Shown: positions 56,875-64,000 of the stretch, piece after piece
How positions within the stretch are numbered: position 1 is the stretch's first letter
How the letters are laid out: each line of letters begins with the position of its first letter
DNA from: Chloranthus sessilifolius
Lineage: Eukaryota > Streptophyta > Magnoliopsida > Chloranthales > Chloranthaceae
Assembly (NCBI GenBank): GCA_021018995.1
Contig: JAJIZI010000022.1
Span: 62,001 to 126,000, forward strand
Reading direction: 5' to 3'
Length of the DNA: 64,000 nucleotides
Position numbers and translations under genes: made by a program
The notes under the pieces: model-generated
What the model saw: only the letters and a program-made list of their open reading frames with translations
Databases searched by the model: none
Told to the model about the DNA's origin: nothing

Positions 56875-59466
56875 ATGTTTGGCAGGAGAACCCTCAATCC
56901 TGAGATTCTCCCGTTAAATTCAGAAGTTGAAAGACTCCTAAGAAACCGACATACATCACAGACATCTGCTGAAATGGGTGAAGAACAGAGATTGTTAAGA
57001 GACTACTTTGCCCCTGGTGCTTATAATTCCCCATTTTGCATTCAATTTCCCACAGTGGAGGGAAATTATGAAATTAAGTCCTCCACCATCCAAATGTTGC
57101 CTTCATTCCATGGATTGAGTAAGGAAGACCCTTACAAACACATTGATGAATTTCTGGCTTTATGCACAACATTTAACATAGCTGGACTGGGTCCAGAGGC
57201 AACCAAGCTTAGGCTCTTTCCTTTTTCATTAAAGGACAAAGCTAGAGCATGGTTATCTATGTTAGCACCAAACAGCATCACATCATGGAATGATTTGCAA
57301 TGTCAATTTTTGTCAAAATATTTCCCAATGACTAAAACCAGCCAACTGAGACAAAGCATCATCTCTTTCTCCCAAAACTCAACTGAAACTTTCCATGAAG
57401 CATGGGAAAGGTTTAAAGAACTGTTAAGGCAATGCCCTCACCATCAAATTCCTAAATGGCAGCTGGTTCAAAGCTTCTATCAAGGAACTGATCAGAAGGG
57501 CAAGAACATGGTGGATGCCTCTTGTGGAGGTACCTACTTGCAGAAAACAGTTGAAGAGGTTTGGGACCTCTTTGAGGTGATTGGAGAAAATTCAACCCAG
57601 CAGGAATCTCTGCCAAGGGACACTGAGAATCCAGCTAGGATGAATAATCCCCAATTCACAAGAGGGAAAGTTTATGAAGTCAATGAGCTGGAAAGGAAAG
57701 TGGATAATTTGACCACAAAATTTGATAGACTGATGGACTCATTTAAAGCTCCAAATGGGTCAAGAGTAGAGGAGGCATGTCTGATATGCCAGTCCCCCAC
57801 TCATTCCATTGATCAATGTCCTTCTGCATCACAATTTCCAGAACTCATGATGGAACAAGCTCATGCAGCTCAGTCTTATGGACAGATGCAATCGAATGAC
57901 TACCCATGGAGATCTCATCCTAATCTCAGGTGGAATCAGGGAAATTACCAGCCCCAACAGCAGCAGCAGCCCAAAAATCAATTACCTTTCAAACCTGCTC
58001 AGCAGAATTTTTATAATAAATCAAATTTTCAGCAGCCTAACCAACAACAAGCCATGCAGCAGTCTGCACCAGCCCCTGCCCCTCCTAGATCCCTGACCTT
58101 TGAAGAGCAGGTCTTGAGTTCACTTCAAAATCTTGGAACTCTGTCTCAGACTGTGAACCTTCACAGTCAGAGCATTAAAAAAATTGAAGAAACTCTGGGC
58201 CAACTCTCAAATTCATTGGCTAAGAGAGAAGAGGGTAAACTACCCAGCCAACCTGTGAACAATCCTAAGGGACAGTTCATGGTTGGAGAATCCTCAAATG
58301 GCCATGAGGAAATCAAAGCTGTGACTACTTTGAGAAGTGGAAGAATAATAAACAACACAGTGGGTAGTGAAGAGGAAAAAGATGAAGAACAAGTGCAGGA
58401 ACAACAGCTGGATAGCAATATGGCTGTTGATTTACATCAGAAAATTCAAAAAAATGAAAAACAGAAAAATAACAAAATTGTTGAAAAAGATGAGGAGGAG
58501 AAATTTGTTCCTCACCTCCCATTTCCCCATGCAATGAAGTCAGTTTCTCCTTTTGACAAAGGAAACACAAAAATTGAGGAAATGATGGAGACATTCAAGC
58601 AAGTTAAAATTAATCTACCTCTGCTTGATGCAATCAAACAGGTCCCTGCTTATGCAAAATTTCTCAAAGAGGTGTGCACCCACAAAAGGCAATCTAGGAT
58701 ACATTTATCCAAGAAGGCCTTTGCTGTGGAGAAAATCAACCAAGTGCTATCAATTGCAACACCACCTAAGATGCAAGACCCTGGAATCCCCACAACCCCC
58801 TGCATCATTGGGGAGCACACCATTGAGAAAGCCTTGCTAGATCTGGGTGCTAGTGTCAACCTGCTTCCCTATTCTGTCTATGAGAAGCTAGGTTTGGGAG
58901 AATTGAAACCCACTCAAGTGGTGTTACAGCTAGCTGACAGATCTGAAAGGAAACCTATGGGGTTGATTGAAGATGTTTTGGTAGGAGTAGACAAGTTTTT
59001 CTACCCTGCTGACTTTTTGGTGTTGGACATGGAACCAACCAAAAGTACCACTGCCATCCCTGTCATTCTGGGAAGACCATTCCTGGCTACAGCTAATGCA
59101 TGCATTCAATGCAGGTCTGGCATCATGGAGGTGTCTTTTGGAAATATGAAAGTTAAATTGAATGTGTATAATGCTGTTACTCAACCTCAATTCTCTGCTG
59201 AGGAATGTTTCCATGTTGACATCATTGATGAGCTGGTGGAGGAGTCTTTACAAACATTTCTGCAAGGTAAAGACTCCACCACAGAATTTAAAAATGATTG
59301 GGGATCCACTGAGAAAGAAGGAAAAGGGAGATCAAATTCAACGGGAGTCTGCTTTGTGCAAGGCACTCACCAACAGTCATCAAGTTCTCTCTTGGAGACC
59401 TGCTCCTCTCCCTCTTCCACAAGTTACCAAGGTACCTTTGCTGCCCTCTTTTCTCAGCCCACCTGA
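56875..59466 (+). CDS. gag: Athila unit 4 gag-protease polyprotein
   Basis: The open frame reaches upstream to 56782, but the ATG at 56875 ([14 protein letters not shown]) is preferred because it is shared with unit 3 and starts the conserved part; the upstream extension exists only through a local change near 56815. Domains: N-terminal region with [15 protein letters not shown], capsid ([38 protein letters not shown]), zinc knuckle [14 protein letters not shown] (first Cys codon 57778), Gln/Pro-rich linker, charged helical segment, then protease [10 protein letters not shown] (Asp codon 58840) and [16 protein letters not shown]. The last roughly 25 codons are out of register with unit 3 because a TC run near 59388-59394 is two bases shorter, so the frame ends at 59466 and does not read into RT. 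Longest and best-preserved gag here. Confidence 0.9.
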   Translation: MFGRRTLNPEILPLNSEVERLLRNRHTSQTSAEMGEEQRLLRDYFAPGAYNSPFCIQFPTVEGNYEIKSSTIQMLPSFHGLSKEDPYKHIDEFLALCTTFNIAGLGPEATKLRLFPFSLKDKARAWLSMLAPNSITSWNDLQCQFLSKYFPMTKTSQLRQSIISFSQNSTETFHEAWERFKELLRQCPHHQIPKWQLVQSFYQGTDQKGKNMVDASCGGTYLQKTVEEVWDLFEVIGENSTQQESLPRDTENPARMNNPQFTRGKVYEVNELERKVDNLTTKFDRLMDSFKAPNGSRVEEACLICQSPTHSIDQCPSASQFPELMMEQAHAAQSYGQMQSNDYPWRSHPNLRWNQGNYQPQQQQQPKNQLPFKPAQQNFYNKSNFQQPNQQQAMQQSAPAPAPPRSLTFEEQVLSSLQNLGTLSQTVNLHSQSIKKIEETLGQLSNSLAKREEGKLPSQPVNNPKGQFMVGESSNGHEEIKAVTTLRSGRIINNTVGSEEEKDEEQVQEQQLDSNMAVDLHQKIQKNEKQKNNKIVEKDEEEKFVPHLPFPHAMKSVSPFDKGNTKIEEMMETFKQVKINLPLLDAIKQVPAYAKFLKEVCTHKRQSRIHLSKKAFAVEKINQVLSIATPPKMQDPGIPTTPCIIGEHTIEKALLDLGASVNLLPYSVYEKLGLGELKPTQVVLQLADRSERKPMGLIEDVLVGVDKFFYPADFLVLDMEPTKSTTAIPVILGRPFLATANACIQCRSGIMEVSFGNMKVKLNVYNAVTQPQFSAEECFHVDIIDELVEESLQTFLQGKDSTTEFKNDWGSTEKEGKGRSNSTGVCFVQGTHQQSSSSLLETCSSPSSTSYQGTFAALFSQPT

Positions 59467-62365
59467 ATTGGAACTCAAACAGCTCCCCAAAAATCTGAAA
59501 TATGTGTTTTTGGGAGATCATCAAACACTACCTGTGATTATTTCTTCCTCCCTTACAAAGGAGCAAGAAGAGGAGCTGTTGGTAGTTCTAAAACAGCACA
59601 AGAAAGCAATTGGCTGGACCATTGCTGATTTAGGAGGAATAAACCCAGCTGTATGCATGCATAAGATCCACCTGGAAGAGGATGCCAAGCCTTCTAGAGA
59701 AATGCAAAGAAGGTTGAATCCTCACATGCAAGAAGTGGTAATGAAGGAAGTTGTCAAGCTGCTAGATGCTGGGGTCATTTACCCCATTTCAGATTCTGCT
59801 TGGGTAGCACCCACACAGGTGGTGCCTAAGAAATCTGGCATCACTGTTGTAGCAGCTGAATCTGGTAAACTTATGTCCACCAGACAAACAACTGGATGGA
59901 GGGTCTGCATAGACTACAGAAAATTAAATACCATGACAAGGAAAGACCATTTCCCCCTCCCCTTCATTGACCAAATCCTTGATAAGCTTGCAGGCAAAGC
60001 TTACTACTGCTTCCTTGATGGGTACTCTGGTTACAACCAGATCCCTGTGTACCCACAGGACCAAGAAAAGACCACCTTCACCTGCCCCTTTGGCACTTTT
60101 GCCTATAGGAGGATGCCCTTTGGTCTTTGCAATGCCCCTGCTACTTTTCAAAGATGCATGTATGCCATCTTTTCTGACATGATTGATCAATTCATGGAGA
60201 TCTTCATGGATGACTTTTCAATTTATGGAGACAGCTTTTCCCAATGCTTACACCACCTCAAGTTGGTGTTGCAAAGATGTGAAGAAACCAATTTGGTTCT
60301 AAGCTGGGAAAAGAGTCATTTTATGGTCACCCAAGGCATTGTCCTAGGACATGTGGTCTCCCATAAAGGCATAGAGGTGGACCAAGCAAAAATTGATCTA
60401 ATTGCACATTTGCCTCCTCCCAGAACTGTTAAGCAAATCAGAAGTTTCTTAGGGCATGCAGGATTTTATAGGAGGTTCATCAAAGATTTCAGTAAAATTT
60501 CCAAGCCACTCTGTCATTTACTGTGTCAAGATGTTCCTTTTGTGTTTACTAATGAATGCATGACAGCCTTTGAGGTCCTTAAGAAATGTCTGATTTCAGC
60601 TCCCATCTTGCAGTCCCCAGACTATTCAGTGCCCTTTGAGCTGATGTGTGATGCATCAGACTATGCCCTAGGAGCTGTCCTAGGGCAGAGAAAGGATAAG
60701 CTTCCCCATGTCATAGCTTATGCCAGCAGATCCATGATAGATGCCCAGCTCAACTACACAACAACTGAGAAAGAGCTGCTGGCCATTGTGTTTGCATTGG
60801 AAAAATTCAGGCCTTATGTTTTAGGTTCACAAATTGTGGTGTTTACTGACCACTCTGCCCTAAAGTACCTTCTGTCTAAGAAGGATACCAAGCCCAGATT
60901 AATCAGGTGGATCCTCCTATTACAGGAGTTTGATCTACAGATTAAGGATAAGAAAGGAGTGGAGAATGTGGTGGCTGATCACTTATCCAGAATTCTCAAT
61001 ACTGAGGATGATAGCTTACCCATTAATGAATCATTTCCTGATGAGCAACTTTTTGCCATCAATACCCACAGTCCTTGGTTTGCAAACATAGTCAACTTCT
61101 TGGCTATTGGACAGATTCCTCAACATTGGAATCGAATGGATAAAGATCTTTTCTTCTCACAAGTTAAACATTTCATTTGGGAAGATCCTTATCTATTCAA
61201 GAATTGTGCAGACCAAGTGATCAGAAAGTGTGTCCCGGACCATGAATTCCCTGGCATATTGTCAATGTGTCATGAACAGGCCTGTGGAGGCCATTTCAGT
61301 GGCAATAAAACAGCTGCAAAAATTCTGCAGTGTGGTTTCTATTGGCCCACAATCTTTAAAGATGCCTTACAGCACTGTAAATCTTGCCAGAACTGCCAAA
61401 AACTGGGCAGTATTTCCAAAAGAAACTCAATGCCCCTGCAGCCAATCCTGGTAGTTGAGTTGTTTGATGTTTGGGGCATAGATTTTATGGGCCCCTTTCC
61501 CCCTTCTAATGGAAACAATTTCATCTTGGTAGCTGTGGATTATGTCTCCAAGTGGATTGAGGCCATAGCTACCAAATCCAATGATCACAAAGTGGTTTTA
61601 AGATTCCTCAAAGACCACATTTTTTCCAGATTTGGATTCCCCAGAGCCATCATTAGTGATGGGGGAAGCCACTTTTGCAACAGGCAGTTTGACTCTCTAT
61701 TAAAAAAGTACTCTGTCACTCACAGAGTAGCCACTCCCTATCATCCACAAACCAGTGGACAGGTGGAGATTTCAAATAGAGAGATCAAACACATTTTGGA
61801 AAAAACTGTGAAGAAGGACAGAAAGGACTGGTCCTTTAAGCTTAATGATGCTTTGTGGGCATACAGAACTGCCTACAAGACTCCTATAGGGATGTCCCCT
61901 TTCAGACTGGTTTATGGCAAGGCATGCCATCTACCAGTAGAATTAGAATATAAGGCCTTGTGGGCAATCAAAACTTTTAATATGGATCTAACTGCTGCTG
62001 GTAACCACAGGAAGCTTCAACTCACTGAACTGGAAGAACTGAGGATGGATGCCTACACTAGCTCCAGATTGTACAAAGAAAAGGTTAAATCATTCCATGA
62101 TAGGAGCCTCATGAGAAAAGAGTTCATACCGGGGTCCAAGGTATGGTTATTCAACTCTAAACTTAAATTCTTTCCTGGCAAATTGAGATCCAGATGGGAA
62201 GGGCCATACACTGTCATCAAGGCCTCCCCCTCAGGAGCTGTGGATATTTCAGATCCCAAGGATGGAAGAATACTCAAGGTAAATGGTCAGAGGCTCAAAC
62301 CATGCATTGAAAACACCCAGGAGCCCTTGCTGCCCACCTATCATCATGAATCTCCAAAAATCTGA
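59390..62365 (+). CDS. pol: Athila unit 4 RT-RNase H-integrase, open throughout
   Basis: The frame is open from 59162, but only from about 59390 does it match pol; the earlier part is gag read out of frame. It has no ATG requirement if made as a fusion with Gag. [33 protein letters not shown], catalytic FMDD (Met-Asp-Asp at 60206-60214). RNase [14 protein letters not shown] (Asp codon 60650), [24 protein letters not shown]. Integrase: HEQACGGHF...CKSCQNC zinc finger, then D,D-E with codons at 61481, 61658 and 61766, i.e. 58 and 35 residues between them, a proper DD35E. The C-terminus has [20 protein letters not shown] and ends at a TGA, 62363-62365. It would reverse transcribe and insert the element. 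The most complete pol in the window; separated from gag only by the TC-run frame break. Confidence 0.93.
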   Translation, partial: SWRPAPLPLPQVTKVPLLPSFLSPPELELKQLPKNLKYVFLGDHQTLPVIISSSLTKEQEEELLVVLKQHKKAIGWTIADLGGINPAVCMHKIHLEEDAKPSREMQRRLNPHMQEVVMKEVVKLLDAGVIYPISDSAWVAPTQVVPKKSGITVVAAESGKLMSTRQTTGWRVCIDYRKLNTMTRKDHFPLPFIDQILDKLAGKAYYCFLDGYSGYNQIPVYPQDQEKTTFTCPFGTFAYRRMPFGLCNAPATFQRCMYAIFSDMIDQFMEIFMDDFSIYGDSFSQCLHHLKLVLQRCEETNLVLSWEKSHFMVTQGIVLGHVVSHKGIEVDQAKIDLIAHLPPPRTVKQIRSFLGHAGFYRRFIKDFSKISKPLCHLLCQDVPFVFTNECMTAFEVLKKCLISAPILQSPDYSVPFELMCDASDYALGAVLGQRKDKLPHVIAYASRSMIDAQLNYTTTEKELLAIVFALEKFRPYVLGSQIVVFTDHSALKYLLSKKDTKPRLIRWILLLQEFDLQIKDKKGVENVVADHLSRILNTEDDSLPINESFPDEQLFAINTHSPWFANIVNFLAIGQIPQHWNRMDKDLFFSQVKHFIWEDPYLFKNCADQVIRKCVPDHEFPGILSMCHEQACGGHFSGNKTAAKILQCGFYWPTIFKDALQHCKSCQNCQKLGSISKRNSMPLQPILVVELFDVWGIDFMGPFPPSNGNNFILVAVDYVSKWIEAIATKSNDHKVVLRFLKDHIFSRFGFPRAIISDGGSHFCNRQFDSLLKKYSVTHRVATPYHPQTSGQVEISNREIKHILEKTVKKDRKDWSFKLNDALWAYRTAYKTPIGMSPFRLVYGKACHLPVELEYKALWAIKTFNMDLTAAGNHRKLQLTELEELRMDAYTSSRLYKEKVKSFHDRSLMRKEFIPGSKVWLFNSKLKFFPGKLRSRWEGPYTVIKASPSGAVDISDPKDGRILKVNGQRLKPCIENTQEPLLPTYHHESPKI

Positions 62366-64000
62366 TGGTAGAAAAGTGTATAATATGTTTGTACAACATT
62401 GTTTTTCTGATTTTTGCTGTTTCTGTCTATTTTTCTTGTACGCATAGTGTAAATACACTTCAAAGTTCAAATCGCAAAGTAAAAAGTACTTTTCGAAAAG
62501 TTCAAAGTTCTATTCGAATTGATTCTGGAGCTGTAATGAACTACTCGAAAAGAACCATGTTCTGTTCGAATAGTTAAAATTTCCTTTTCGAATAGAAAAT
62601 CTGGGGAGAAGTCCTTTGCGAAAAGATCTTTCTGGAGCCAAATCCATTTCGAATAGACATACTGAAGCTCAGTTCTTTGCGAACTACACTTTCTCAAGAT
62701 TTTTTACCTTTCGAAAGACACTTTTGCTATTCGAAATAGAGAAAAGGACTCTTTTGGAACTTTTCGAACACTTAAGGGTGCTTTGCGATTTTACTTGTTA
62801 GTATATTAGGTCATTTTGAAAGTCACTGGATATCTGCAAACACTCTCCCAAGCAAAACCCCTTTTCAAAACCCTAGCTCACCCTCTTCTCTCACAAGCTC
62901 CACACGAATAACCACCATCTATTCTAATCTTCTGCGCTTTTTCTCTTGTCAGAAATCAAAAGGGTAGAGCCCAGCTGCGCGATCTGTTCAAAGCAAAGAA
63001 ACCCAAACAGAGGAAACCCCTAGATCGCGGTTGTTACTCACTTATTGGGGAATTAAATGCAGAAAGTTACTTTCTGCCGCCTCCCACACGCATGCGCCCA
63101 ATGCTACTTAATGACCCACGCTGATTCCTGGGCCATGAGCATTCCCAATACCCCCCCATTCAAGTCCCACCCTTTCGGCTGTTTATTTTTTCTTCTTATT
63201 GTTGCTGCCTTGTTTCAATTTTTCCGGTATAATGTGACCATGCCACCTTTGAACCAGTGAGGACACTGTTCCCCATAGGTTTGGGGGTATGGCAAACAGG
63301 TCCTGCCCATGGGATAATTAGCATAAGGGCATCACAATCACCAAAGTAATCAGGAAATGAATCAATTTACTTAAGAATCATGACAATGTGGAAATTTTAA
63401 AATTTTCTTTGCAAGAATTTAGACATTCTAAACCCTACAATATTCCACATTTCCATGTTGTTAACACCAGGAAAATACACTTGTATTAGCACATAGCAAG
63501 TCCACAGGAAGAGAAAAAGGTAAAGATATACTGAAAAGCGCAAGGAAAAACCATAATCAGTGAGAATTGAGCCTATATGTTTTACATCTCTGTTGAAGAG
63601 TGACTGAGGCAACCCTTTTCTGATTCAAAGGACTGGCTGAGGCATTAGATCCACTAGAAATTAGGAAACTCCAAATCAAAACAAGCAACAGCATTCATGA
63701 AACTGAGGAAAAGATCAAGGCCTTCTTTGGACAGCTTGAGCTTAACAGAACCAACCAAGAAAGATCTGCCTTGTTTGTACCCCAATTGAGCTATAAATCC
63801 TACAATGCTTCATCAAAACACCCATTTTTCTTGCACCTGAACCAATGGAACCAATTCAGCCTTCCCTCACCTTGAGAATTCAGGAGTTAAAGGAGAAAGA
63901 AGTAAAGATGGAACATTTCTGGGCAAATATCAAAATAAATGAAGAAGAAATACCTCAAAAATGGGCAGTATGGTGACTGAGAAAGTAAAAGAAAAACAAT
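62366..64000 (+). other. Unit 4 3' non-coding region, cut by the window edge
   Basis: Collinear and nearly identical with 52329-53960. It contains the TTCGAA-type motif series (62471-62792) and the internal polypurine-like AGGTTTGGGGGTATGG (63278-63293). No ORF is recognised. The next LTR would be expected roughly 900 bp past the window end if the period holds. Confidence 0.8.

Overview
The window is repeat-dense nuclear DNA of a flowering plant, probably a dicot; I do not name a species. It is AT-rich, with spliceosomal GT-AG introns. Almost all of it is LTR retrotransposon. Plant-only hallmarks are chromodomain Ty3/gypsy (Tekay/Del-type) and Athila-type pol genes, a plant mobile domain (PMD) gene, a plant L1-type LINE fragment and an exon of the CCR4-NOT subunit gene NOT3. 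No intact host gene is visible.

Layout. 1-3160: a minus-strand LTR-element remnant, with a short non-coding interior at 1-830 and an LTR rightward from 831. 3167-14253: a plus-strand chromovirus with a truncated 5' LTR, iMet-type primer-binding site, broken gag-pol ending in a chromodomain, an extra sense ORF between pol and the 3' LTR, and a 2.33-kb 3' LTR. Two AT-rich GT-AG introns interrupt its polyprotein frame at the gag/protease and integrase/chromodomain junctions. 14254-20890: part of a second, Tat-like element. It carries an antisense PMD gene with a long T-rich first intron, then a polypurine tract and an LTR starting at 19384. Seven copies of a 27-bp near-perfect palindrome sit in two clusters, one upstream of the antisense PMD gene and one inside the LTR. 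20890-25156: degenerate AT-rich DNA with the LINE fragment, tandem repeats, an (AT)n tract and the NOT3 pseudo-exon.

25157-64000: a head-to-tail array of Athila-type elements with shared LTRs, in the order LTR1-int1-LTR2-int2-LTR3-int3-LTR4-int4 (cut by the window edge). The period is about 9.7-10.0 kb and each LTR is about 1.8 kb, bounded by TGTT and AACA. Units 3 and 4 are nearly identical and close to intact; unit 2 is moderately broken and unit 1 badly broken. Each interior would encode Gag, protease, RT-RNase H and integrase, followed by 2.4-2.5 kb without a recognisable gene.

The most unusual general signal is that the lesions in Athila unit 1, and those separating the two chromovirus LTR copies, fall mainly on CAG/CTG (CHG methylation-context) positions and on short C runs. 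This could be systematic consensus error at methylated sites, or a real mutational bias; the two need raw reads to separate. All comparisons here were made by eye.
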